Positions 32,578-45,195 of a stretch of DNA of 64,000 bases are shown piece by piece. Position 1 is the stretch's first letter. The number at the start of each line of letters is the position of its first letter. The stretch is from Diadema setosum. Lineage: Eukaryota; Echinodermata; Echinoidea; Diadematoida; Diadematidae. Location: positions 39,675,455 through 39,739,454 of the forward strand of contig CM067066.1 in NCBI GenBank assembly GCA_033980235.1. Reading direction: 5' to 3'. A model generated the notes under the pieces. That model was not told where the DNA came from. It saw only the letters and a program-made list of their open reading frames with translations, and searched no databases. Position numbers and translations under genes: made by a program.

Positions 32578-34493
32578 TGAAAGTAAGTGAAATACATGAG
32601 GGAAATTAAAAATCTAGCTATGTATCAGGAATTTTAAGAAATGATCAATGAAAGTGACAAACCTGTCGCCTTTTATTATTATCACTTTTTTGGATATCTC
32701 GGCCATTTGAAAACCAATTTTCATCAAATAAACGTTGAATCCTTCTTAAAATTACATACTCTTTCATATTTCATAAGAGGTTTCTCATTATCTCACTTAG
32801 GAATGTTCAAAACATAAATACCCACCTCAACCAGTACTGTACAGTCCCTTTAAAGTCATTGATCTTGTATTCCAGTCCAATCATGTTGACTGAAAATGCT
32901 GCTGAGTTGTAGTTATCTGTAAAAGCAATTATGGATTGAAGTGTGTGGTGTTATGTTGTTGTTGTTGTTTTTTTTTTTACAATGTTATGAGCTCTCTAAC
33001 ATCATAAAATACATATATATTGTGTGCTACAATTATATGCTGACATATTTATCTCATATCACATTAAGTAGGGCATGGCACATGAGTAGTTAGAATGAAA
33101 ACTACAATGACTACAAGCTTGTGATACTAATAGAAGTCGTGGCATGAATAAAAGTTGGGTTCCAATATCTCAGCACCGAGCAAGAAAACATTCCACACCA
33201 ACAGCTGTGGAATCACATCGGATTTTCTTTTTTCTTTTGATGATAACATCTGCAGACAGTCTGAATAAATAATTGAGTCCAGACATTGACCTCAAGATTT
33301 CTTTGATTTACCCATTTTTACAATATAAGCCAACTTCTGTTTGTCTGTGTTCTTGTCATCATCTGTACCTTTGCATACTTTAAGTCTGAATTCCAAGACT
33401 AAGTCTGCACTAGTCTAGACCTGTGAGAAGCCAGCACTATGTTTGAGACCATCCAATATCCAGCAACTCTAGTGGCTCAGGGCAAAACATATTTGGACTA
33501 TATTGCTAAGGTATCAAATTTTGTTTGAACAGGCTCCATGGGTTCGAAATTTCTCTGCATCTTGGCCCATCTATTTCAATTCTTCCCAGTAATTCGACAG
33601 GAGCACAATAAATACAACCCCGTGAAATGGTAATAGCATGCTTTTGGAGCTAAAATTTGATAAGCTGGGTCTACCTAACCAGAAAAGTCACACATGTATT
33701 CCTGTTTAACAGGCAGCAAGATAATGGCAAGTGGGTTAGAATTTCACCTGCCCGATTTTCCCAAAGCTCAGGGATATTTTCACAGAGAGGAAGGTGTTTT
33801 TGTAAGATGAAGAGGTCTGGCTGTACATATATTTGTGAGAATTATTTTGGGTTTGTTGCAATAACTTTCTGACTAATAATGTGTAAACCAGTCTCAGAAA
33901 AGAAAAAGTAACACTAAGTAAATTGCCTTTCAGGCTTAGAATACTGACCTTAAGTTTTGATTGAAAGGAAGTGTTCATGGTAGCCTTCATGGTGTATCTG
34001 CTGGCCCTTTCTGCAGATTAAAGTATCAAAGGAAAAGCCACCTTGTGGATATCTTCTTTGCCTTAGTGATATAATCCTCATTTGGCACCTAGCATCAGGA
34101 TTAATTATTGTCTTTTGATGAACTGTCCTCTAGTTTGCTGTCATCAGCCATCAAAATGTTTAGCATTTGATGAATCCTACATTTACTGCAAGGTTAGGAT
34201 TGTGACTACTGAATAAAAAGTTAAATTTGATAAGATTTTATTTGGCATTATCGTATGGTTGCATCTGTCAATGATAATGTTGGTATATATGCTATATATT
34301 ACAGGAGAAGCATATTCAAACAAGAAAAAGGGAAAAAAAACAACAACTTTGATATAAAAAATAGTAGATATATTTCCATTCCAATGAAAAGCTGAAAATA
34401 AAACTTTATAATTATTTTGGTAAGTTTGATACGTAAAATCAGTTCTAAACTGGCATACAAGTGAAAAAAACAAAATTGATAATTTTTAGCATT
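32578..34493. other. Unique stretch, no gene seen
   Basis: Has a (GTT)n/T run near 32955-32980. No coding or repeat structure is supported. Confidence 0.4.
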
Positions 34494-34650
34494 TGAATTG
34501 AATTGAATTGAATTGAATTGAAAGGGTATTTTATTGAATAATGTCCATTGCAGCCCGCAGGCTGGATTGCAGGCATTTTACAGAAACAAGCACGATACTA
34601 TAAAATATGTACAAGATTGTATAAAATACATAGAATGAAAAATGAATATC
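34494..34650 (-). mobile_element. Possible retroelement 3' end with (TTCAA)n tail
   Basis: Read on the minus strand, AATAAAATACCC is followed closely by five to six copies of TTCAA (plus strand 34494-34521). A polyadenylation-like signal followed by a pentanucleotide tail is how some non-LTR elements end. No coding part is visible upstream, so this would be a heavily truncated insertion or simply a microsatellite. Confidence 0.3.
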
Positions 34651-36147
34651 AATCATATTCGTCACACAATATCAACATTCAAAACAATTTATTTTCAAAG
34701 AATCAATAAAACTGGAAAGACATGCCATGTTGTGTCGCAACACAGGTTACAGTATCACATGGCAGTCTTTCTCGTGGAATGTAAGGGTGATGGCATGTCA
34801 CATGTGGGACTACATAGAGTCTTGGCCCAAAGGAAGAAAGAAAACAGAAGTGAAAACATTGACACGCCACTGGCGAAACCGCCACTCCCAGTTGATTCTC
34901 TACTCCGGTGCACTACAAAGAGCCTTTCTCCTTCTTTCTAGCCCAGTGAGGATTATACAGGTGTATTGTGATGTATCCTCTTCATTTTGTAGGCTCCACT
35001 GATTTTTCTTTGACTTCAGAAGGACACCAGGTATTGAATGTGTGCAATAAAATACTGGCACCTTCAAGAAAAGCCATTTACTCTCGGTGTGCCCGGATCT
35101 TTCCGTCAGTTGTCAAAAGTTTGTATAGACATAATCTGATGCCAGAATGTGTCTTCAAGTAGGTTGACCTCCAGGGTGAGACTAGAGGATTCAATTGAAA
35201 TCATATGATCACAAAAGGTATACCACCTCCACCAAAGTATAAATGGTCCCAGATGGAAACCGCCATGGATGCTAGGATGTGACAGGAAAAGTCGACCACG
35301 TTAGAGTTTTGCTGGTAATTTCTATGTCAGTGAATGTCGTCATAACCAAATGCCCTATAAAATGGCAAATCTTTCTGCTCATGTCAGAAGTAGATTTTTT
35401 TTTTTTCTGGTGTGGCAAGTATGGTATTTCACAATGAAGATTCAGTGCAATTGCAACACCTGTTAATGATGGCAATGGCCAGAATGACAGTTGCATTCTC
35501 TTTAGCACTCTAACTCTAATACACTATTAAGGATATCAAACTAATCATTGTCCATCAATATTAATGTTTGTTGTCACCTTCATCAGCAGCAGATGTTTTA
35601 CCGCATGATAGTAAGAACTTAGAAGATAATGGTCACTAATCTATTGCAGAAGATATATGGAGTGAATAGAAAGGATTCTCTGAAGTATACCAACATGGAA
35701 AAAAAAAACCCTCAAATTATGAAAATTCAAATCAGCAAGTTGATGATGTCATGCTCTAACAATTTCTCATTCATTTCATGTACAGAAATGACAAAAATCT
35801 CATATTTAAGCTGTATGAATATAAAAACTTGCCTTAAATCACCAAAAATAAGAGGGAACAAATGTAACTTCAATTTATTTTTGTATGGGAAAGGATTTTA
35901 CCTGCATAAGCCAAAAAATAACAATATTTCTAAATTTCATATATTACAGATGTGAAAATTGTGAGGGAATGACATCAACTTGCTCATTTGCATATTTATA
36001 AGGACTGGTCAAGAAGTGTTAAAAAAATGTGAAATTTTAAAATGTCATATCTTATTATTTCTTATCCAATTCTTGTCATTTTTGGAATGTTCTGTAGAAA
36101 TTTTTTTTTCTCTTTCTTTTAGAGCTTATTTTCTTTTCCTTTTTTTT
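34651..36147. other. Unique stretch, no gene seen
   Basis: Several overlapping frames near 34.7-35.2 kb lack domain or splice support. T runs at about 35395 and 36137-36149. The last T run borders the element at 36151. Confidence 0.4.
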
Positions 36148-36150
36148 TTA

Positions 36151-39026
36151 GGTGATCCGAGTATCCTCTCGGATCACCTATTGTATCTGTACTGAATCTT
36201 TCTTCTTTATTTCTTTCTCCTCAAATGTTGTGCAGCGATTAACTCAAAAAGTCATTCACCTATGACATTTAAACTTATACCATATATGTATCACGTCATA
36301 AGAACGACAGATCAATTGTATCTTTGTGATCAGTCAACCATGACGTCACTATGACGTCATTATCTGAAATCACGTTCACATTCGTATCTCATTAATGAAA
36401 TGGAATTTCTCAATGACATTTAAATATAATATAGTTCAAGTCAAGATCTATCGATATATTTAATAAAATTTCATCACGACCCTGGTAAACGAGCGCGTAC
36501 GCGCGCGTTGAAATTTTAATATGTTCCAATCGAGCTCAAAATTGTTTTGCACACGTTTCTGGTCATTTGGAGTATTTCAGAAAAAATCGACGGACGCGTA
36601 CGCGCGCGCGCATATACGCACGCACAGCTCATATGCAATAGAAATTTCCCGTTTTTTCACACTTATCGGCTGCCTGAAATGTCAAGGAATATTTGTACCA
36701 AGTTTCAAGTCAATCCGACTCAATATGACGTCATACGGGCCCGTCAAAGTTGAAATTCCGCGCGCGCGTCAATGGCGATATACAGTACAACTATGCCAAA
36801 AAACTGCCAATTTTAAATCCGATTTTACTCGTGAGGATGGACGGTGACCCCCCATTTTCTGTACATATTTTGAAAGCTGATGAGTTGTACATGTCATTTC
36901 ATGGGGTGGCAATGCTGACAAAATGATTAAAAGATAGCAAATTTCTTAATAAAGTAAAAAAAGTAAATTTTCAAAATGACGTCATCAAATTTCAAGTTCA
37001 TTCGAGCGTATCTCACTAGTTCTTTGTCAATTTTCACCCAGATTTCAGTATGATGTAGCTTATTTAATGTTCTTTCAAACATAAAATAACAAAATTTTGA
37101 TTGGATAACGGTATCACCTCGTAAAAATGGATTGAAAGTAATCTTGTCAAATTTGACCAGTTTACGTGTTATCTCTATGGGAATACAGTTTTTCTGGAAA
37201 TGAAAATTGACATGACTATCTTTATCGAGCACTAGCTCACTTAAGCTTCGGTAAATTTCTCCCAGATTTTAATATGTCGTAGCTGAGACTTTACGCTACC
37301 GTAAGTGTGCCCTTTGTTTTTTCATACGATGTCAGAATCACGTCAAAAAATTGGGTTGAAATTCAGGCTTATCTTCGATGTATTGAGATATTTCTTTCTT
37401 TCTGCAACTTTCTTTGCAATAACTCAAGAAAAACGGCCTCTATCACTTCCATATTTTGCACATGTTTAGGTCATGTCACGTGAATTATTTCATAAAATAA
37501 CAACTACTTGATCGGACACCATCTTGGGTATGTAAATTAGGGTCAAAGGTCATAAGTGTTTCACCCTGTATCTTAGTGAATACATGTCTTATCTTTCCCA
37601 TATTTTGCACACGCAAAGACAATGTTACAAGGATCATTTCACAAAATAACTACTTTTTACTCAGATGCCATCTTGTCTGTGCAAATTCAGGTCAAAGGTC
37701 ATATGTACTTCTTTTTGTATCTTCGTTATGACGTGTTATCTCTATGGGAGGGAATTTTTTTAAATGTGAAAATTGACATGATTGTCTTTATCGAGCACTA
37801 GCTCACTTACCCTTCGGTGAATTTCTCCCAGATTTTAATATGTTGTAGTTGAGACTTTGCGCTATCGTTATGTGCCATTCGTTTTTTTTTCATACGATGT
37901 CGGAATCACGATAAAAAACTTGGTTGAAATTAAAGCTTATCTTCTATGTATTGAGATATTTCTTTCTTTCTGCAACTTTCTTTGCAATAACTCAAGAAAA
38001 ACACGCCCTATCACCCCCATATTTTGCACATGTTTAGTTCATGGCTCGTACATTATTTCATAAAATAACAACTACTAGATCGGACAACATCTTGGGTATG
38101 TAAATTAGGGTCAAAGGTCATAAATGTTTCATCTTGTATCTTAGTGAATACCTGTCCTATCTTTCCCATATTTTGCACACGCAAAGACCATGTTACAAGG
38201 ATCATTTCACAAAATAACCACCTTTTACTCAGATGCCATCTTGTCTGTGCAAATTGAGGCCAAAGGTCATATGTACTTCTTTTTGTATCTTCGTTATGAC
38301 GTGTTATCTCTATGGGAGGGAATTTTCTTTAATGTGAAAATTGACATGATTGTCTTTATCGAGCACTAGCTCACTTACCCTTCGGTGAATTTCTCCCAGA
38401 TTTTAATATGTTGTAGCTGAGACTTTGCGCTATCGTTTTATTTCCTTCGTTTTTTCATACAATGTCGGGATTATGATGAAAAATTGGTTGAAATTAAAGC
38501 TTATCTTCTATGTATTGAGATATTTCTTTCTTTCTGCAACTTTCTTTGCAATAACTCAAGAAAAACACGCCCTATCACCCCCATATTTTGCACATGTTTA
38601 GTTCATGTCTCGTACATTATTTCATAAAATAACAACTACTAGATCGGACAACATCTTGGGTATGTAAATTAGGGTCAAAGGTCATAAGTGTTTCACCCTG
38701 TATCTTAGTGAATACCTGTTCTATCTTTCCCATATTTTTCACACGTATAGACGATGTCACGAGAATCATTTCACAAAATAACCACTATTTCATCAGATGC
38801 AATCTTGGGAGTGCAAAGGTGGGTCAAAGGTCATATGTATTCATTGCTGTATCTTCGTTATTCAGTGTATACAGAATTTGGTACCAAAGGTGGCAGATAT
38901 GACTCCCTTTTCTAAATGAGAATGCAAACATCACACGGCCAATGTCTCTAAACACAGATGAAACTTGTATGGTCATGCCTATTGCGATCAGGACTCGAAT
39001 CATTGATAAAAAAAAATCGGATCACC
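36151..39026 (+). mobile_element. Full-length tandem-unit element, flanked by TTA
   Basis: It begins GGTGATCCGAG...CTCGGATCACC (terminal hairpin) and ends TCGGATCACC, the complement of the start. TTA lies on both sides (36148-36150 and 39027-39029), a 3-bp duplication. Length is 2,876 bp. A head with several TGACGTCA octamers (36341, 36352, 36726, 36977) precedes three units of about 568 bp (starts 37166, 37733, 38301), then a short unique tail. No transposase is visible. Presumably mobilised in trans; a PIF/Harbinger-type enzyme would fit the duplication size (inference). Confidence 0.85.
37166..38868 (+). repeat. ~568-bp tandem repeat array, locus 2
   Basis: Three units of 567-568 bp match the units at 4511-5986 word for word over most of their length. 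Unit length is tightly held even though bases differ between units. Confidence 0.9.
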
Positions 39027-39029
39027 TTA

Positions 39030-40693
39030 ATTTGTCAGTGATGACAAATTACAATCTCTAGTTTTTTTTTTTTTTTTTGGTGAATTTCCTCTTTAAGGCC
39101 AGAAAGAGGAAATGTCAAGGGATGTTTTTACTTGGCTGGCTAGTTCTCCATCTTCAGATTAACCTCCCAGACAAGATGGACTCCTGAGATCCTCTCCTCA
39201 CTCTTCAAATAAGTTCGTAGCCTCTGGCATTGAAGTTTAAATTTCAGACTCCGTGTGGAAGTGCCGTGTATGTGAGGATCGTGGGATAGTCGAGGGCGGA
39301 TGATTCCACTGAGGATGGATCTCCCAGAGGGGGGTCAAAGCAGTGGCTCCATCATCGTTGAGACCAGACCGAGCTTCCAGTTCGGTGGTTCCCAAAAAAT
39401 TGATTCCAGTCATAATTATTTGAGCATGTGTGTATTCAGTCATGGCCTAGTTTGGATAACTTTCAAGATTCCCTCTAGGCCTCAGAAACTGATCTCATAT
39501 TTGAGTGATATTTGCTTGTTTCAAATCTTAGATTTGAGTGATAAATTTGCTTGTATAGCTACAGATCTAGACCATGATATTTGAGTGTTTAATGTAGTAA
39601 ATAACTTGTTAAAGCTAAGTGATATGCAATAGAGTTATTTAAGAATCATCATTTGCAGCTAAGGCTCAAATGCAGATATTTTCACAAAAATGTTGCAGAA
39701 AACGGTGAAAGGAATTATGAGTGACAGTTACATTGCTGGACCATGGAGCTGCAGTCAGTAACTCCATAATTAGATGAAGTGTGATAAAGAGAGCATAATA
39801 CTGGACATGATGGACTTCATTTTGATAATTTGAACTTGGTGCAATTCACATATATATCATTCATTCTGAAAATTTGTCTGCTCAGTACTGATTCAGTGTG
39901 TGCAATATTTCTTCAAGCCCTTATTTTTAAGTTCTTGATAATCCTGAGTATTTTCCAAGCCTACTTTTCTGTAATGTCAGTATACTTTCATTAGAAGAGT
40001 TTTTTTTTTCCATCGATTTCCTCACACACCTTCATTTCACTCATCTTCAACCCACAGCTCTGTTGGAACTGACTTTGAACCAATTTTTGTTACCTAGGCT
40101 TTCATTCAAGCTGTAAATTTGGTGATATGAGTGAGAGATTTGTTCATCATTCTGCAACACCCTGTACCCACGACAGAGATTGCCAGAGTTTGGCAACCTA
40201 GACTACTGCCATTCTTAGGGTCAATAACTTGTGTAGGCAAAAAGAAAAAAAAAAAAAAGGCTGCCCCATGAGAAAAAGTGAAATATGATAATCTTGAAGT
40301 CTAGCGGCATATAGCGAGTCTGCTCTGAGTTTTTTAAAGCATTTTTATTTTCATGTTATATGGGTCATTGTCTTATGGACCGCTATTTGAACTTGGATCA
40401 TTTGCAGTCAGAATATGAAAGAAGATCTCTACAGCACAAATCATTTGTGTAATGTAGTGGTTGTGGTGAAATAGATTACACCAAGTTGTTGAGAACAAAT
40501 GCTTGTCTGTAATGATAATCTGCCAGGAGCATGTAACCAGATGAGCACTAGCTTATGACCAAGTTTGTGAACATTTCTGCCATGGTGACAAATAGCCATG
40601 TTATTGATGATTTTCACTTTAATTCATAAATAATGAAAATCTCTTCATCAATCGTTTACTAAGAGGGTAAAGGGCACCATTTATAATATACAT
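39030..40693. other. Unique stretch, no gene seen
   Basis: T run at 39061-39078, A run near 40246. Overlapping frames at about 39.24-39.58 kb on both strands have no support. Confidence 0.4.
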
Positions 40694-41015
40694 ATGGGCT
40701 GTGACGCGAGAAAAGGGCACTTAGGCCATTAAATACCGAAAATGAGTGTTCACCACCACATTTTAGAAGGAACTCTGACGTATTTAGATATGCAAACCTT
40801 TTTCTGAAATTCCAATCCTAAATGACCCCATTACGACATTCAAATTAGCTTGTTTTGTCCAAATCCTGTTATTTTTTTATGTGTGTATGCATGTGCGGGC
40901 AGTTAGCAAGTTGATCTTTTTTTTTTTGCGCGTATTGCTTTGTCAAACTTCCGCGCCGTTTTCTGACGTTTGCGCGCAGCGGCGCTAAGGGCCCTTTTCT
41001 CGCGTCACGGTCCAT
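40694..41015. mobile_element. 322-bp MITE with ATGGGCTGTGACGCG ends
   Basis: TIRs ATGGGCTGTGACGCGAGAAA and the complement of ATGGACCGTGACGCGAGAAA continue to GGGC/GCCC, about 24 bp with two mismatches. The flanks share ATACAT, and the exact boundary is ambiguous because the ends and flank share ATAT. An 8-bp duplication (hAT-like) is possible under one reading. Interior unremarkable. Confidence 0.7.
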
Positions 41016-41277
41016 ATACATTGTACTAAACTTCAGTCTAGATCATTTATCAGTACTTCAACAGACACTGACCTTTAAAGTATGGTGAACGAGACATTAA
41101 AATCAAGAAAATCATACAAAAGAAGGTGTCAAAGCAGAGGGAAATGTTTCCTAAAACAGATTTTTAATGTGACTTATTAAAAGATATTCGCGCCACTGAG
41201 AAATCGCGAGTTAAAACTGACTGATTTGCTTCACTGATATTCGCTCCGGAGCAGCCGTCTTTTTCGAGCCCTAAAAT

Positions 41278-41735
41278 ATGACGTCACGAAATGAACAAAA
41301 CCCTTTACGAGTGCAGCGGGCACTGGCGGGACATCGAGGCAGCCATTCATAAAGCACTATTTTTTGGTGAGCGGATGCAATATCTGGCCTGTCTTTAGAC
41401 GCCTCTGCTCTCTCGGCTGAGACATTAAAACGTCCCATTTTTACCTTATATTGTATGGAAAGACTTTGAGTTTGACATCGAGAATGAATTGAGTGATGAC
41501 AGTGACAATGACACTGATAGTGACAGTGGCAAAGTCGGGGTGGTAGAAGAAGCAAGGGAGAGGCGACGGATATGGAAGGCCGCTGCGCACACAACTCGTT
41601 TGGGGCTTACATGGAAACGGGCACACTGTCTCTCCATACGTATGCCCCAAGCGAACCACGTCCGCAACGGCCCTCCATAGACGGAGCCCACTGTGTGGAT
41701 GGAGTGGTAGCACAGCGCACATTTCGTGACGTCAT
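41278..41735. mobile_element. 458-bp TIR element with CRE-like ends
   Basis: The ends ATGACGTCACGAAATG and CATTTCGTGACGTCAT are perfect 16-bp inverted repeats that include TGACGTCA. Partial complementarity extends a few bases further out. The interior is GC-rich relative to its surroundings and holds an acidic open frame plus a 109-bp hairpin (41571-41679). No second copy was seen in the window. Confidence 0.65.
41425..41682 (+). CDS. Acidic open frame inside the CRE-ended element
   Basis: About 85 codons are open between stops. The N-terminal part reads DFEFDIENELSDDSDNDTDS and then a basic EEARERRRIWK segment, ending at TAG near 41680. The acidic-then-basic pattern looks protein-like, but there is no recognised domain and the distal half overlaps the hairpin, so the C-terminal residues may be accidental. 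An exon of a captured or degenerated transposon gene is one explanation, and chance another. Confidence 0.2.
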
Positions 41736-43825
41736 AATTTTGGTCACCAAAATTTTGCTGTCAGATCGGGTTCAGGTGGTCTAAAAAGGGTCTCAAAACA
41801 CCATCTCTCCATCTTTCTGGAGATGTTTTGACCTTCTGAAAGTTAATTATTTGTATTCCTAGAGACTTAAGCTTTCCAGAAATGTATAAATCACCTTGTT
41901 TATGAATATCGTCCTTTTTTTCTCGTTCACCATACTTTAAAAGTTTTGAATGATCAAGTACACAAAGTAGCATGAATCTCTTAAATGTGAGTTTGAAAAC
42001 TACTAAAAAAATACTGAAAGCTACATACACTGACAGCACAACAGTTCACAGACTGGGTTTGTAGATATGGGACAGAAATATCCTTCAATCTGAGAAAAGT
42101 ATGTATTTAATGAAATCTTGACCCGCAATATAAAGTCGTGTCCAGGCCTCATTTACCTATCATTAATCCTTTCCCTATGAAATCCTGAAATTTGATTACC
42201 TTCCTCCCCCAAGACCTTTTCAATTCAATTCAAATCAAATTTAGCTTTATTAGGATATTGTGTATATGTGACGAATGTGTTGCAATCTGATATAGTGTCC
42301 TCCTGTACAGGATCTTGATGACAGAAGATGGAGTTTAACCCGCTGAGGATGGGCTGATTTTGATACAACACGCATTTCCCATAGACACCTGCCTGAGTAT
42401 ACTCGGCATTCGTCCTCAACGTTTTAAAATGTAATATGGATTTGTGCAAAAGTGAAGAGGTCATGAACATGAATGATTTGCATGTGTTTTGAGAGTGGTG
42501 TACATCAAATTGAGGAGGATTCAGTCATGCTAAGTATGTGAGGTGATTTAAACCGGGCCCACAGGTGGCTGCCAACGAGTGTAATAGTGTATCGTGCTGT
42601 GAGGACCTATTGAATGAAGGACAGTTATATCTCGAGTAGATAATGTCGAAGCAAGAAGGTATGCTGCTATCTATGCACTGGATACAGTACAGTGTGGGTG
42701 CGCTGTGTTGTGTGTTCTAAGAACTGTCTGTGCATTATTTTAGTTTATACTGTGTTAGATGTACTGAATGCTGTGTTCTATGTACTGAAACACTGTACAG
42801 AATAGTTTGACATGGAAGTTGCACCACCAAGAATACTAAAAAGCGACTTTGTTTACATACTGGACATTAGCTAGACACATACACATTCAAAACGTCATTT
42901 CATATCTTTGTGTGTCCTTTTTTTTTCCTGTTTGTTTTTTCCCACCTCATTTCTTATCAAAATAAGCATGACACTTCCTGTCACTGCTGGCAGGCGATAA
43001 ATGAGCGGAAATCATGCAATATGGCACCTTATTGCTCTCAGTTTCGCAAGATTAAGGTTGAGAATTTCCCAGAGGAGCCAAGTGGTTGATTTAGGTCTTT
43101 GCATGCTCCAATCCCCCCTGCTCCTGTGGGCTTCTCACCCTTGCCTCTCTGATTGCTATACCTGTGTTGTCAAGACTACAATAGCTGAGCTCTTATGTTG
43201 AATTCTGCATATAAACCTCACTTTTATGGGGGTAAAAAATGTTTCTCATAAAGATCGATTAAAAAAAAATGTTTTAAAAAACTGTCTTTTATCATATTAT
43301 GATCATCACAATTTCTTAGCCCCTCTATTACATTTGGATTGTTTACTTAGTTATCATGTTAATCTTTGTTGGAACAACAGTAATCAGTGGAAACAAAAAT
43401 ATCACAGACCACAGTGATATCATTAGGCTGATACATAGGTCTGCACTTCTTGAGGTAACTCTCTCATATTAGTTTTATCGTTTGAGAATAGAATGCCTAT
43501 CTGTATTTATGTTTTTCCTTCATACAAAACTAATCTGCCTTTGATCAGAACTCTTGGCAGAAGTCTGTGACAGTTCAAAATATTTATCTCATCACATGAG
43601 TTACGATGGAGATGGAGACCTCTCAGGAGTGAGGTAGATTTTGAGGAGTAAGATATACTGTGAGGAGTTTCGATAGCTACAGGTGTCTCACTCTGGACCT
43701 CCCAAACACCTGTTTGTGTCTGTCGCATCGAAAGTTAGAAAACTTCCCTCCCCACATCCTCATCACTCAGAGCTAAAACTTTGGCTGAATTCCCAGCTTG
43801 TCTTTCCTCTTTCTCACAATGTCAC
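41736..43825. other. Mostly unique DNA, one mini-palindrome
   Basis: Holds the second P1 copy at 42335-42427, an AATTCAATTCAAATCAAAT pentamer-like tail at about 42222, and a possible 5' exon ending ATGTCGAAGCAAGAAG then GTATGC near 42643-42658. No gene is established. Confidence 0.4.
42335..42427. mobile_element. 93-bp mini-palindrome, family P1 copy b
   Basis: TTAACCCGCTGAGGA at the left, TCCTCAACGTTTTAA at the right, and the GAGTATACTC dyad (42395-42404) at the same internal place as in copy a. Confidence 0.6.
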
Positions 43826-43829
43826 TTAA

Positions 43830-44404
43830 AGGACAAGTTCACCTTCATAGACATGTGGGTTGAGTGAATGCTGCAATATTAGTAGAAGACATCAGTGAGA
43901 GTTTAAGGAAAATCAGACAATCCCTTCAGAAGTTATGATTTTTTGAAGTTTCTGCTCAATCATGGCTGGATGAGAAGACTACTGTAGCTTGTGATGTCAC
44001 ATGTGTACAACGATATAAAGAAATTATAAAGAAAATTCAACATATTTTGACTTATTTCATATTTTTCACTTTTCACATTACAAAAGAATACACGACTTCA
44101 CTCTTTCGGAAGGCAAGGGGAATGATATTACCCTTAACATATGTCAGAAACAAGTCAATGAAATATGCACTTTATTCAAAAAGTAAAGTTTTGTAGAATT
44201 TTCTTTTTATTTTACTTATATCATTCTACGCATGTGACATCATACACTGTAGTAGTCTTCTCATCCAGCAGTGATTGCGCAGATACTTTAAAAATTCATA
44301 ATTTTTGAATGGATTGTCAGATTTTCCTCAAACTTTCATTGATGTGTTCTATCAATATTGCTGCATTCACTCAATCCACATGTACATGAAGGTGAACTTG
44401 TCCT
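43830..44404. mobile_element. 575-bp TTAA foldback, family F2 copy a
   Basis: The ends AGGACAAGTTCACCTTCAT and ATGAAGGTGAACTTGTCCT are perfect inverted repeats flanked by TTAA on both sides (43826-43829, 44405-44408). The arms remain complementary inward for over 150 bp (for example CATCAGTGAGAGTTTAAGGA against TCCTCAAACTTTCATTGATG). TTAA duplication suggests piggyBac- or Kolobok-type mobilisation (inference). The element is non-coding. Confidence 0.88.
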
Positions 44405-44463
44405 TTAACTCCTTCTGTTCCATGGACTTTAGACTTTGTGTACAATGCCATGGAGTTGTCCTA

Positions 44464-45006
44464 GACCCCGTTTACAGTGCGAGGCTCAGCCGCAGCTCGG
44501 CAGCGGCCGAGCCCACCTTCATTTCAGTGTAAATGCGCAAAAGGCCAAATGCGGGGCCAAAATTGGCCGCGCATTTGGCCACGCTCTGGAAGTGGTCTCG
44601 GCCGCGGATGAGCCCGGCCTTTTCTCAGTGTAAACGCAAACTGGGCCAAATGCGCGGCCAATTTTAGTCTGGCTTCCAAACCCTCTGCCCGTACTATTTC
44701 GTTATTCAGGATATTAACCCCCTTAACGTTGAAAACTAGTATAGTTTAAGGTGGTTTTGTCCTGCAAAGGATTTTTCCTTCGGCAAAGGCCTTTGCCCGA
44801 ACGGCGACTTCGTCGCCACGGAATCCAGTTGGCAAAGGGTCTGAACCCCAGACTATACCAAATTGCGTTTGTTTACCAGCAGAGTGCCACTATGACAAAA
44901 TATTGAAAGGTTTGAATTAAAAGCGCGGCCAAGCCCGGCAGTGTAAACGGACAAAATTGCGGGGCTCGACCACGGCTCGGCCTAGCCCCGCACTGTAAAT
45001 GGGGTC
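44464..45006 (+). mobile_element. Harbinger-like MITE, family M2 copy b
   Basis: A 543-bp element from GACCCCGTTTACAGTGCGAG to GCACTGTAAATGGGGTC, flanked by an exact CTA duplication (44461-44463, 45007-45009). The inner module is at 44666-44854. It lies only about 50 bp beyond the F2 foldback. Confidence 0.85.
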
Positions 45007-45009
45007 CTA

Positions 45010-45190
45010 AAAGTATGTCAATTGACTATCAAAGCACACAAGATGTTAACTGTTCAATGGAATATAAAGGTAATATTTTTCCTCCGGATGTGCTATGAAG
45101 TATTATGGAGTTTTATGAGAGTGATTGTAATTTATGACAGCAAAGAGAAATATAGTGGAATGAAAGCACTAGAGTAAGTTATGGTGATAG
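45010..45190. other. Short unique spacer
   Basis: Nothing recognised. Confidence 0.35.
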
Positions 45191-45195
45191 TAATA

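Noticed and set aside
36521..36847. 108-codon frame in the tandem-unit element
   Set aside because: It lies in the repeated head. The matching stretch of the 3668 copy does not keep the frame.
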